A stretch of 64,000 nt of DNA. Source: Ursus arctos. Taxonomy: Eukaryota; Chordata; Mammalia; Carnivora; Ursidae. Within the stretch, counting starts at the first letter, position 1, and the number at the start of each line of letters is the position of its first letter. A program made the position numbers and the translations under genes. Under the pieces are notes generated by a model that made no database searches, had not been told where the DNA came from, and saw only the letters and a list, made by a program, of their open reading frames with translations. Positions 43,451 through 54,995 of this stretch are shown in pieces. The DNA is taken from contig NW_026623008.1 in assembly GCF_023065955.2 (NCBI RefSeq), forward strand, positions 23,246,001 to 23,310,000, read 5' to 3'.

Positions 43451-43559
43451 GGAGCGCCCGGCTGGCTCCGTTGGTGGAGCATGTGAGTCTTGATCTCTGG
43501 GCGGTGAGTTCGAGCCCCACGTTGGGCGTATAGCCTCCTTCAAAAATAAATAAATAAAA
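43451..43559 (+). mobile_element. Short carnivore tRNA-derived SINE
   Basis: gcgcccggctggctccgttg, ggagcatgtgagtcttgatc, tcgagccccacgttgggcg, ending aaaaataaataaataaaac. This is the short tRNA-Lys-type head-plus-tail form. Confidence 0.85.
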
Positions 43560-45147
43560 CTATCCAGCACAGAAGGGGTGAAATGGATACAATCTAGGAC
43601 CTCAAGGAATTTCTGGAACCTGACTCCTTCACTGCTGAGCTTAGGGGGAGTTCACCTTCAAGTGGGGGAGGGGAGGCAGACACCAAAGAATAAATACATG
43701 AAATGGTAGTGTTGATGAGTACAAAGAAGGAAAAGAGTGTCGGAGAAGGAAGCAGGGGTGTTAGAGGAGAAGGGGGGGCGGGGTGATTCTAGGTGAGGTG
43801 GTCAGGAAAGGAGTCTCCGAGAAGGTACCCTCTGAGCAGAGACCTGAAGGAGGTGAGGGCTATGTAGAGGAAGACCCATCTGTAGAGGGAAAATCGTAAG
43901 TGCAAAGGTCCTGAGGGGGAGTGCGCCATTTACTCACATGGGGAAAGACTTATGGGAAGTCGATGATTTCTATTTTGGACATGCTGCATTGAGGTGCCTT
44001 CAGGACATCCAGCGACAGGGCCCAGGAAACAGGAGAGATTTGGGTAAAGATAGAGATGAGGGAGAATGGAAGCAGAGGCACGGCTGCAGGAGAGATTAAG
44101 GCTAGATGGCAGGCAGGGAGGAGAACGGGGAACGGCCCACGGTGTAAGAGTCAGTTTCAGGGAAAACAGCTGCTGGGAATGGGGAGCAGGGAGAGGGACC
44201 ATGTGACCAAAATCGCACCCCCCCCCTCCAGAATGGTCCTGGTACTAGTTCCCCTCCTGCCCATCCCCCTGGGGCCACAGTCTCTCCTCACCTGCCAGTT
44301 GACCCTGCTGCCTGGGAGAGAGCCAGGGAAACAGGCAAGGGTGTTGACAAGAGCCCCTTTCCACAAGGAAGTCCCCTGGGCTCCCTCTGCCACTGTCCTG
44401 GCCATCAGAGCCAACCTGTCCACATTTAGTGCTTCTTTCCTCAAGGACTCTGCAGCTCCCGCAGCAGAGATCAGTCCCAGGGAGCAGGGGAGCCTGGACT
44501 GAGCGTCCGGAGGGCCACAGACTTCCTAGGTGGCCCCTGAGCCTCCATTTCCACCTCTGTTGGGATTTGGAGGGACAACCCCTTAGCAGGACCTTCCGGC
44601 CCTACCAGGACCAGAATTTCTGAGGCTCTTTCATCACATTTCAGATGGTTTCGTTGGTGTGTTGTTAACCGTTGAACAACTGGCTCGGGGGAGGGACTGG
44701 GGAGGCACAGCCTTGCTCGGGAGCATTGGCCACTTTCCATGGTGTAAGTCCTCCCGTGATGGTCAATTGAAACAACCAACGAGAAGTCAACCGGCTGGCA
44801 AATTCCAAAACACTGAACAACAGGCTCTCGTAAACTGGTATGAGCTGGTTCCAGCACCTTTACCAGACTCCTTCCAGAGAGATGGAAGGGAGGCAAAAAG
44901 TCCGGGCTGGGCTTGGGGGTATGTGCCACTGGGGGTGGGAATTGGGATTTCTAGCCACACGCATCTTCCTTCTCGACACCCAAGTCGTTCCCCAGGAGAG
45001 GCCGGAGCCCCTTGTCTGCCCCCATTGCTCCTCTGACTTTAACCATGTGACATTCTTCCTAGGCCTCTCTCCATTGCATTTCCTACAAAATGTGGACTGG
45101 TAACCACAGCCTCACCCACTTTCCAGCCTCCCTCTCAGAGGGGCCCT

Positions 45148-45168
45148 TTTTTTTTTTTTTTTTTTTTT
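45148..45168. repeat. Poly-T run
   Basis: About 21 T residues with no recognisable SINE body attached. Confidence 0.9.
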
Positions 45169-45489
45169 GGAAACAGAGGCCAGCCAGCCATGGGTTGTGC
45201 CACCCTGACCCACAGCTAGGCCACAGCTGTGGGCATTATAGACAGGCAACGTGGACATCTGGCCCAGCTCTGCCGCCAGCTCTCAAGGGTTTCCCCTCCT
45301 GACCTGTCCTCAGTTTCCCCATCTGAGAGAGAGGCAGCAACTGCTGGTCTCTGTGAGATTCGGCCATTTCTATCATTCCTTATCTCAGCCCTGATGGCAA
45401 CTTAGGGCCTCCTCTCTCAGAACATTTCCCCAGCCTCCTAGACCCTCCCAGCTCCAGCGGCCCCCCACCGCCTCTGGCTCCCCAGGCTC

Positions 45490-45620
45490 CCCGATAAGGG
45501 GCCCAACTAATTACATTAGGATTTCATGCCAATTAGCAAACAATTACACGGGCAAATTGGTACCTAATTTGGAGCAATAACGACAGCTCCAGTGGCCGAG
45601 GCAAGATTGCTGCAGACAAG
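45490..45620. promoter_or_regulatory. Candidate enhancer: homeodomain-motif cluster
   Basis: A unique block in GC-rich surroundings with gataagg, actaattaca, attagg, ccaattagc, acaattacac and cctaatttgg in about 100 bp: at least five TAAT/ATTA cores. No repeat signature. Typical appearance of a conserved neural enhancer, but conservation cannot be tested here. Confidence 0.45.
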
Positions 45621-46289
45621 ACTGTTCACTGGGCCTGGGCCTCCTGGAGCCCCTGGAGGTTGGGAGCTGCCAGCTCTCTCCCTCAGACCTGGGCCAAAGT
45701 CTGCAGTTCTCCTTTAAGGATCTTTAAGTGCTGTTTCTGTTGATGACACGGTCTGCCCAGGCCTTTGCTAAGAGAAAGGCAGAGAGGAGAGGGAGGAAGG
45801 GTGGACAGTAAGGAGAGGGGAGCTGAGGCAGACAAGGCCACCTTCGCTGAGGAGGTGGGGAAGAATGGGAGACGGGAATTCGCTGGCCAAAGGCTTGGAT
45901 GCTTGAGTGGGTCATATGAGCTTAGGACCAATGGAAAAACCAGTTAGGCCAGAGCACAGGCTCATGCCGGAGGGTGGGAGGGCTGAGGCAGTAGAGGTGG
46001 GTAAGGCCAGCCTGGGAATGCCATTACAGCGGATTGAAGCAGGCAGCTGGAGGCCTGGGAGCCACTGGGGGCTCAGGGGAGAAGGAGGAGACTATGCTGA
46101 GACTCATGCTGGGTCCTGACTTTGGGCCACCAGCAACCACCCATCCCACCTACAGCCGCCATGCGGTCCCCTCGAGTCTCCCCTCTTAACATCACTGGAA
46201 CCCACTGCCCTTGTCCAGGACCACAGAGACTGTAGCTGTAGCTACCAGTCCTGCCCCTCATCCCCAGTCCATATTTACCCCCTAAGGAA

Positions 46290-46790
46290 CAAAGCAAATC
46301 AGAGTCCTCATTTGCTTAAACCCTCAATGGCTCCCCAGTGCTCTCAGGAAAAGTTCAAGCACCCCACCTCACTATTCACTGCCTTTTACCATCTGACCCC
46401 TGGACCCCTGCGTACCTCCCAGCCTCTCTCCCTTTCAGCCCCCACAGCCACCCGGTGTCCTGGGAACTAGACCCTGTTTCTGATTGTGCCAGGCTCATTC
46501 CCACCTCCCAGCCTTTGACTCTGCTGTTCCCTCTGCCTGGGTTGCTGTTCCAGCACCTCTTCTTTGTTACCAAATGCATCCTTCCAGGCCCCTCTCCTCT
46601 GCCCCCCAGATTCCTCCAGGAAGAACCAATTCTCCTGTCCTCCGGCCTCAATTTGTCACCTTCTTCTGTGACACTGTTCACTCTGCATCGAAGCTGTTGG
46701 TCTCAGCATCTGCCTGTCCCACCGGACTCGGAGCTGCTCACAGGTAGGGCCTGGAGCTGATCTATTCTGTGTCTCCTCCATCCAGCATAG
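46290..46790 (+). mobile_element. L2 LINE 3' region
   Basis: aaccctcaatggctccccag, ttcactgccttttaccatct, ttgactctgctgttccctct, gcctgggttgctgttccagc; long and clear. Confidence 0.85.
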
Positions 46791-47924
46791 AAAGCAAATG
46801 AACAGAGAAGACGAAGGGATGAGATAAAAAAATTTTCCCCTGAGGATGGTGGGGAAACTGAGGCAGAGACGCAGAGAAATATTCATGAACCTGGTGGATG
46901 CTTCACTTAGAAAGGAAAGCTGAGTCAGCTTTTGGCACCCCCCCCCCCACCCCATTCACTGGAGCCAAGCCCTGATTCCATCCCTCCAGGTTTTCTTCCT
47001 GAACACCCTTCCAAAGCTTGGAGTACCTCCCTTCAACCCATTCCTATCCAGCTGTTTTCACCTCTGCTTTCAACAAATGAGGTAAAGGAAACCCCTCCTA
47101 AGCTAAGGATACCCCTCAAGATAAAGGCAGCTCTCATGAGGGCAATGGCACAGCAAATTGAACTACAACATGAAGGCCTAGGGACAGACTCATGGAGGAA
47201 CCTACTGACCATCGGCCCCTAAAGTGATCTCTAAAGGAATGAGCAACGGGGAAGGGGTGGGGTGGGGGCGGGGGGTTGACCTATCTAAAGGAGACCACGC
47301 AGAGGCCCAGGATGGAACACAGACCTTCCTGGAGGCAGGGGGATGACCTAGCTGACTTTCCAGACAGCTTGGTTCCCAACCTGGGGGGCTGCTACTCCGT
47401 CTCAAGGCCCATCACTCACGTTAATTACCAAGAAAAAGCCGATTTCTTCTCATTTCCAGACTCCGAATGACAGTATCATTAGGCTTCTAATGTGCAGAGA
47501 AATTGTGCGTGTCTGTCTTGGAACATGTCCTAAGCCAGAGTGGGTGAGGGCACCCCCAGCTAGGATTTGTCTCCAAGGCGCTCCCTGTGGCAGAGGGCCA
47601 ATCGCAGGAAGAGATGCTGTGCCACCAGGACAAAGGTACTCTCCCTCTCTGTTTAGTGGGCCTCTGTCAAAGGTAAACAGAGCCAGCAGTTCCCTTCTCA
47701 GAATGATACAAGGGCACAAACCCCTTTGTCTCAGTCGAACTTGAACTTAGGCCTGTCTGGTACCATGGCCCATCCCGGTCTTGCCCAGACCTTTTGCTCT
47801 GAGCTCCCCGCCCACCTCTGGACCACCGGGTGTCTGGGTACCATCTCGTGTCTGGGAGTGGGAGTTGACTCTTCCTGAACATTCCTTCCTCCCTCAGCAA
47901 AGCCACCGTCCTACACACGAGCAG

Positions 47925-48115
47925 CCGTCAAACAACAGCCACTGTTCACAACCCTTTACACATCTCTTTACACTCTTCATTGTGCTTAATCCTCACTCAG
48001 ACCCGCTTAACATGTGAGGAAACTGAGACCCCCACAAGCAGAGTGATTCGCCTGAGTTCACGTCTCAGAGCTAAGCTGGAGCCCAGGTCTGCCCGACGTC
48101 AAAGCCCAGGCTGAA
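47925..48115 (-). mobile_element. MIR SINE fossil
   Basis: Reverse MIR: catctctttacactcttcat, acatgtgaggaaactgagac, gattcgcctgagttcacg, agctggagcccaggtctgcc. Confidence 0.75.
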
Positions 48116-48386
48116 GGCAGTCTTCAGTTCAATCCATCTCGCGCTCTGGGAACGCGTCCTCTGTCCCTGCTCCCGGTACAGAGACTTGGACCCAAACAGG
48201 CTCTGCCCTCAAGAGCTGAGGTTGGTGAGGGAGAGGCAGGATGTAAAAATATAATTATAGCTCAGTGTGTTCTGTGCATGACACAAAAGAGAAAATACAA
48301 AAGGTTTATCCGCACCAGTAATCAAAGACATGCAAATTAAAACAACAATACGATGCGGTTTTACCTACTGAAATTAATACAGTTGT

Positions 48387-48418
48387 GCGTGTGTGTGTGT
48401 GCGTGTGTGTGTGTGTAA
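48387..48418. repeat. (GT)n microsatellite in L1 fragment
   Basis: gtgtgcgtgtgtgtg run. Confidence 0.9.
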
Positions 48419-48507
48419 GACAGCACCAGTGTCGATGGGAACTGAAATCTGAGGCACTCTCAGACTCCGCTGATGGAGGGGTAAGTTAGAACAACTTTTC
48501 TTACATT

Positions 48508-48600
48508 TTTTTAAGTAGGTTCCATGTCCAACGTGGGGCTCCAACTCACAACCCTGAGATCAAGAGTCGCGTGCTCTACCAACTGAGCCAGCCAGCCCCC
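48508..48600 (-). mobile_element. Short carnivore tRNA-derived SINE, inverted
   Basis: Reverse of the short form: taagtaggttccatgtccaa, gtggggctccaactcacaac, aagagtcgcgtgctctacca, actgagccagccagcc. Confidence 0.8.
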
Positions 48601-48667
48601 CCCAGAACAACTTTTCTGGAAGGCCATCAGGCCATGCTGTCAAGGGTTTTAAAAACAGACCTCTTGG

Positions 48668-48864
48668 GGGGCGCCTGGGTGGCTCAGTCGTTAAGCGTCT
48701 GCCTTCGGCTCAGGGCGTGATCCCGGAGTTCTGGGATCGAGCCCCACATCAGGCTCCTCCGCTGGGAGCCTGCTTCTTCCTCTCCCACCCCCTCTGCTCG
48801 TGTTCCCTCTCTCGCTGGCTGTCTCTCTCTGTCAAATAAATAAATAAAATCTTAAAAAAAAAAA
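48668..48864 (+). mobile_element. Full-length carnivore tRNA-Lys SINE (arctoid type)
   Basis: Starts ggggcgcctgggtggctcag, with tRNA-like boxes, then a CT-rich region with tctctcgctggctgtctc, (aaat)n and a poly-A tail. Target-site duplication aaaacagacctcttgg on both sides (ending 48667 and 48880). Confidence 0.97.
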
Positions 48865-49333
48865 AAAACAGACCTCTTGGTCCTGTTAATCTACTATTAG
48901 GAACTCGATCCAAGAAATAACCAAATACTGAAACGAACCGTGCAAAAGGGATACTTATTGCCATTATTTATAACTGTGAAAAATCACAACCAACATAAAT
49001 GTCTAGCAGTAGAGGGTTGGTGAAATAAATTATGATACATCCACATTTAAGAATATTACACAACCATTAAAAGTCATGTTCGTGAAGAATTTATAATGAC
49101 CTGGGAAAGTGCTCACTATATAATGACAAGTTAAACCAAGCTACACCTGTAGGATACTCTGAATTTTATTTTAAATTTTTTAATTAATTCATTTAAAGAA
49201 AGTCTGAAAGGAAATAAGCTGGGAGTTAATCTGAGAGGATTGTGGGTAAGTTTTTTGTTTCAATCAGGACTTTCTGTTTCTTCTAAATCTCCTCCAAATT
49301 TGTGGGGAGAAGTCAAAAATACATGCAATGTGT

Positions 49334-49532
49334 GGGGGCGTCTGGGTGGCTCAGTCAGTTAAGCCTCTGCCTTCGGCTCAGGTCATGATCCCAGGGTCCT
49401 GGGATCGAGCCCTGCATGGGGCTCCCTGCTCAGCGGGAAGCCTGCTTCTTCCTCTCCCACTCCCCCTGCTTGTGTTCCCTCTCTCGCTGGCTCTCTCTGT
49501 CAAATAAATAAATAAAATCTTAAAAAATACCA
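49334..49532 (+). mobile_element. Full-length carnivore tRNA-Lys SINE (arctoid type)
   Basis: gggggcgtctgggtggctca, ccttcggctcaggtcatgat, tgttccctctctcgctggct, aataaataaataaaatctt. Flanked by a catgcaatgtg duplication (49322-49332 and about 49539-49549). Confidence 0.96.
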
Positions 49533-51629
49533 CACACACATGCAATGTGGGGAGGGGGAGGAGGGGGGAGGATGTCATAGGAACATAGAGGCTCCTAACC
49601 CCAGTCAGGGAAGGCTTCCGGGTAGAGGTGAGGTCTGCGCTGACTCTCAGAATGCCTTATCCAAAGGAAGGAGGACTGGTTCCAGCCTAGGAAACCACGT
49701 GCAAAGGCACAGAGGCAAGAGAGATCCTGATCTCTTCTGGAAACTCTTAGTCTCTTGTGTGGCTGGGTGAAGGGGGCACAGGGAAACCCAGGCAGGGAGC
49801 AGAGACCAGACTGGGGAAGGCCTAGAAGACCAGGCTGAGGAGCCGATGCTTTGCCCTGAGAACCAGGTCGGTCGATGGTCCCAAGCAGGGGGTGTCACGG
49901 GATCCAAGTTATGTTTTAGAAGGATCATCATTGTGGCTGCGGAACGGAGGCGGGGATTGGGGCACGGGAGGGAGGACGAGGTTCAACCTGGAACTGGCAA
50001 GGCGGGGAGCGCTGAGGGGAGGCCGTTGCAGTGCCTGGGTGAGGGAGGGGGTTGGCCTGGGCTGCGAGAGGTGGCAGAGACCAAGAGAGGAGGAGCACGC
50101 TGGAGCAGTGATGATGAGATCTGACAGGACTCGGTGATTAATTGGAGAGGGGAAGCCGGCTGGGGGAGGGGAGGCTCTGCCTCTGACTAGAGCTCACACA
50201 CACACATGCACACACTCAGAAATTTAGACCACACAGTTTCAGGAGTGACTTTCCCCCCATTTCCCCACAAAGGCGCAGATGTGGACCTTATTCGATATTT
50301 AGCGGCCGACCCTGGAAGAGGCTGACCTTGGCTGGGTCACCACACCTGGGCACCCCTGAGCCTCTGTGCTCCCAGCCTGCATGCCCAGAGAGTGGGGGTG
50401 GCCAGGGTTAAGGGAAAACCCACGGGGAGTGGGGGGGGGGATGGGCAGGAGCAGACATTAAAGGCCACCGCTAGATTTTGCCTTGGGACCTAACCCACAC
50501 TGTCACGCACATGGACCTGGATACACAAAGAGAGAGCACGGTCACCCACGGGGACTCTGAGAGTCAAGTCACAGGCGGAGATGTACACAGAGACAGCCTG
50601 ACGCAGGCTGTTTGACACAAGCCTGTCGCACGCACAGTCACACACCCACCACCAGACAGACTCCGACAGAGCCCCAGACAGGTCTCACACTCAGGCCATT
50701 GTGGCCACTGGAGCCCCCAGGTCCTCCGGCTGCTCCTCCCTCCCCAGGAGGGAGGACAGAGGGCTGGCAGAGGGGACAGCAGAGGGGACTGGCCCAGGGA
50801 CCAGCAGCCAAACGGGGCAGCCGGGAGGGAGGCCTCTGAGAAGGGGTTGCCAAGGCAACAGGCTCCTGCAGAACCAACCAGGAGCTTAGATTCTTGACTC
50901 TTATTTTTAGAAGTTGGGTCTGGGCTGATTGGGCCGGCCAGCGGGCCCGGCTCCCTTGGGCGGTGCCTGAAGACATAGACGCCAGCCTCAGGCCCCCCGG
51001 GGGGTTCTGGTAGGCACTACCCAGGCTGGGCTTCTTCCACACGCCCCCAACCTCCTTCCCCAGGTCATGCCCTGCATAGGATCTTCTACTCCCTTCTGTC
51101 TTCACACAGACCCGGGGTCCTACCTGCTATACCCTCTTTACAGTGTGTTGGGGGAAGAAGGGGAGGGTGGACCTGGCCAGATTTGTGAGGTGGTACAGAC
51201 GTGTGAGGCTTGTGTCTGAATGGGTGTGTAAGTGTGCGTATCTTAGGGGTGACTCTCACATCAGCTCTGCGTGCGTGTGTGCATGTGTGTGTGTGTGTGT
51301 GAGAATTCTCCCTTCCACAGGGGGAAAACAGAGTTCTCCCTCTCCCCCAGCCCTACTCACCCCCCTTACTCCTAATCTCCACCCCTGCCCAGATCTCTTA
51401 GAAATGCGGGGGAGAGGGCAGAGATCTCAAACTGGAAGGGTGGTAGAGAGCCTGGGCCTTGCTGTCCCCCTTGTCCGGAACCTCCCTATGTCGGAGCAGA
51501 TAGCTCCTGAGTGGGGCCAAAGAGTGGTGGCAAGGGCAGGGAGGGGCCAGACACATCCAGGTGGACAGAGACTGGAAAAGGAGGGGGTGGGGGAAGCGTG
51601 CTCCAGTGAGCTGACTTTATGGTGACTCC

Positions 51630-51765
51630 TCCAGCTGCTGGGGATTTCTCTGTTAATCTGGGACTGCTCTGTTTGCATCTCATTTGCCTATATTTGCATA
51701 ACAAGGGTCTGGCTGGCACCAGAGATCGAAATTCCTAGCCTGAGTAATTGTGTGAAAAAGCCTGG
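51630..51765. promoter_or_regulatory. Candidate regulatory block with octamer sites
   Basis: ctgttaatctgggactgctc, gtttgcatctcatttgccta and a perfect ATTTGCAT octamer at 51692-51699, followed by tgagtaattgtgtg. Unique AT-rich block; POU/homeodomain binding inferred. Confidence 0.35.
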
Positions 51766-52594
51766 GGAGATAGAGTGGTAATTTGGGGGCCAGGGAAACA
51801 GAGGCAGGGAGCTGGATGCGCTGATGTTGCCGGTCCCCATTGCATCCCAGGAGCTTCCATTTCTTCCCTAATGCCAGTGCAGGAGGGTGGGGTGTCAGTG
51901 GGAGTCCAGTTGGAGGGGCAACAAGATCAAGAGCCCTGGGCTCCCACATGCAGCTGAGCACAGAGCAGGCCCCTTGGTGGAAATGGCCTGAATTCGATAA
52001 GAGCAGAACTGGGAGTGGGGGTGGGGAAGTAAAACTCGGCTTGTTCTGCACCCCACCCCCCAATCACCCCCTGGCATCCTCAGCCCCCACCATCTAGTTA
52101 AGGGCTGATCTAGCCAGAGTTCCTGGGACGGTCTCCTGGATCTGCCACTTACCAGCTCCAATACTCCCAGACCTGGGCAACGGACGCCCGTGCCCCGGGC
52201 CCCCTTCTTCAGACGGCCCTCTTCTCCATGGAATGAAAAATTTCAAGGCCCACAGGGTTGTGCCCACCTGGAGCTCCAGGCGCCTTCTAGACCACACCCC
52301 CACCCAGGACCCCAGAATTCCCTGCCCCAGCAGCCCTAAGCCGGCAGCCAAGGCCTGGGTGGCCTCTTTCCCACATCCCTTCTCCTCAAGCTCGGGGGGG
52401 GGGGCGGGGGGTGGCCGAAGGGGGGCTGTTTTCCAGGAGTGTGGAGCCAGCAGGGACTCTAGGGTTGGGACATGTGCCATTTTGCATCTGAAGCCCCTCA
52501 CACTGCTGCTTGGAGCCCCCGGATGAAGAGGAGAGGGGTGGGTGGACGTCTAGGGGTCTCCTGTTGAATTCTTGCCCTAGGCTTTTTAAACATT

Positions 52595-52780
52595 TGGGGT
52601 GGCTCTGATAAGCTGTTTGATCTTGGGCAAGTTACTTAACCTTCCTATGCCCCAGGTGGGGTTAGTAACAGTACCTGCCGTACGCAGTTGTTAGGGGGAA
52701 GAACTGACTTAATTCACGTAAAGCACTTAGAGCGGCGCCTGGCACAGAGTAAGGGCTTGTAAGCGTTCGCTATTATTGTC
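52595..52780 (+). mobile_element. MIR SINE fossil
   Basis: Forward MIR 3' half: gatcttgggcaagttactta, accttcctatgccccagg, gtaaagcacttagagcggcg, cctggcacagagtaagggct. Confidence 0.85.
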
Positions 52781-54079
52781 TATATTATCCTGGGATTTGG
52801 CTTTTTTCCCTCCAGCTGCAGAAGAAGCACCTTTTCTTTCACTTTGAGAGACCGAGGAAGAAGTAGGGGATGGGGACGTCGCTTCTGCTCCTCCCCATCA
52901 TCTGTCCGAGCCCAGCCTCCCCGCCGTGTTTCCCTCCCCAGCTCCACATGCCCAGGCCAGGCTGCCAGGCTGCCAGATGCCGGGACAGCCAGGTCACTGG
53001 ACCGGATAGAATGGTTTGTTTAACGTCCTTACTGGTTGAATGAGTGATTGAACAAATGAATGACTGAAAAACAAAAATCGAATGACTCAAAGTCAAAAAG
53101 AAGGCCGGCTTCACTGACAGAGGACAGGCCTTCGGCTTTGGGGGCCCACAGACCTGTTTCCTGTTTGCTGTCATTCAATGGTAGGAGGCAAAGGGGGGTT
53201 AGGGGCCTGGCCAGGCTTTCTGCAAAATCAGCCCTGGCTTTGGTGAGTGGCTCATGGCTGGGGAGGGGGTAGCTGTACCTGCAGGGGCTAGAGGGGGAGG
53301 GGGTGTCTGCCTGCGTCTGGGTCCTTTTGTGTCCTGTGAAAGCCCCGAGCGTGTGGGGCTGGCTCTGTATGAATCCGCGCATCTCCGCATCTCTGACTCT
53401 GCGCGTCCCGGCTCAGAAGCTCCTCTCTGCTTAACAACGAAAGGAAGGCCATGGGGCAGGCCTCATCAGGGTGTGGGGTGTGGAGGGTGTCAGTGAGCTT
53501 CGTTACCTCCTTATTTCCCCCCCGCCCCCACTCGGGCAGAGCCAGGCCTCTGCGCCCAACTGTCAGCTGGTGGGTTAGCGGTGATAGAGAGCTCTCCTGG
53601 GGCCTGGCAGCCTCCACCATCTGGCCAGGCTGGTGCTGGGGGGACCTGTCGCAGGACGCCCCTCTGGGCCCTCGGGCTGGGCGCTGGGCTCATCTCAGAC
53701 GGTGACAGGCGCAGGGGCATGTGGGAGTGCAGGTGTGTGAGCGTTGCTGCACGTGTGCCCGTGCGTGTGTGTGATTTCGTGTGTGGCAAGACGGCGCGCG
53801 GGCGGCTGGGTCTGGGTGTGACTGTGAGTAGACCATTTGTAGTCCATAGCTCCCAGGCACAGGTGGGAGAGGGAAAAGGGCCCATTCTCAGCTTTCAGTC
53901 AGGAGAAAGGAACCTCCGGGTCCACTTCTTTAGAGATTCTTCTCATTTCTCTCTCTCTGCCTGGGTGAGGCCCCGGGGTGCCAAGTCCCCCTAGAGGGGC
54001 TGCAAGTCCCTGTGAAGGAAACCACATGGCCCCAGGAGCCCTAGAGGCTCCCTGGGGAGCTCCTGCAGGGACTCCCCTC

Positions 54080-54720
54080 ACCTGCCACAACACAGACAAG
54101 ACACACGTAAAGCCACTCTGAAGTAGTCACACAATTATCTAGCCATGAGCGCTGGCACGGGGAGCACATGTGAGCCAGAAACCCACACGGTAGTCACGGC
54201 TCCGGTGAACACAAGCACGTGGACGCGCTCCCATGCATACATACGGGCACACAGGGGGAAGGCGCATGCCTGTTTCCACACAAGCACGTGCCCAGGAGTT
54301 GCGAGGACACGCGTGCTTCGAGTTACATGTGTGCAACTCTCTGAGGATGACCCTTTGCAAGATGGGCATCAAAGGCGGGCAAGTGCCCTGAGGAGACAGC
54401 TGTGTCTGTGTACGTGTCCAAATTTGTACACGTGCCACTGTATGTCTCGTAGTCCGTGTGGTTCTAGCTCTGTGTTAAACAGGGAAGCGTCTCTATGGGA
54501 CAATGTGAATATTTTTCCGGATCGATATGTGTTTCTGGCAGGACATATGTGTATCTCTATGTACACATTTTTGTGAGTGTGGATGACAGTGGGGGATTTG
54601 TATATTGTGTGACTGCGTCTTGTGGACCGTCTCTCCACGAATGTATGTCTGTATATGTCCATGTGTGTGATTGCACGTTATGTGTGTATTTCTCATGTAT
54701 ATATGGCTCTGGGGTCTGGA
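54080..54720. repeat. CA/GT-rich low-complexity region
   Basis: Degenerate acaca and tgtgt words switching from CA-rich to GT-rich at about 54400; no gene. Confidence 0.6.
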
Positions 54721-54829
54721 GTCCACAGGCTGGCTGGGCTGGCTCCCCTCCCTACAGAGGCTTGGCCTGGGGTGGGGCTGGGAGAGACTGGACTGAATCC
54801 CTCAGCCACTGACAGTCGTATTTACAGAG

Positions 54830-54995
54830 CTCCGAGTAGGACGTAATTGCTTCTATTAATCTTTCTCTGGTTGTTAATTGCTCACTTATCGGGTTGTGTA
54901 TTATGCCGACTGTTGCTCTTAATTCGCCTCCGTAGCTGCAGGTGTTTGCTGCCTTATTAACTGTTAATCGGCGCGGCTAGGGATGGAGACTTAAT
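54830..54995. promoter_or_regulatory. Candidate enhancer: dense TAAT-core block
   Basis: About 165 bp with gtaattgc, attaatc, gttaattgc, gtattatg, cttaattcg, attaactg, gttaatcgg and cttaattgg: eight homeodomain-type cores in an otherwise GC-rich region. It sits 4 kb beyond the SPOCD1 3' end. No repeat signature. Confidence 0.5.

Larger units (their letters stand above)
48295..49330 (+). mobile_element. Old L1 LINE fragment, interrupted by SINEs
   Basis: ccagtaatcaaagacatgca, aattaaaacaacaatacga, then after the SINEs tgccattatttataactgtg, taaatgtctagcagtagagg, gttggtgaaataaattatga: typical mammalian L1M 3' wording. Two SINEs and a (GT)n run interrupt it. No intact ORF. Confidence 0.75.

Noticed and set aside
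45148..45168. Poly-T run as evidence of an inverted retrogene
   Set aside because: The adjacent sequence has no gene similarity that I recognise and no target-site duplication.
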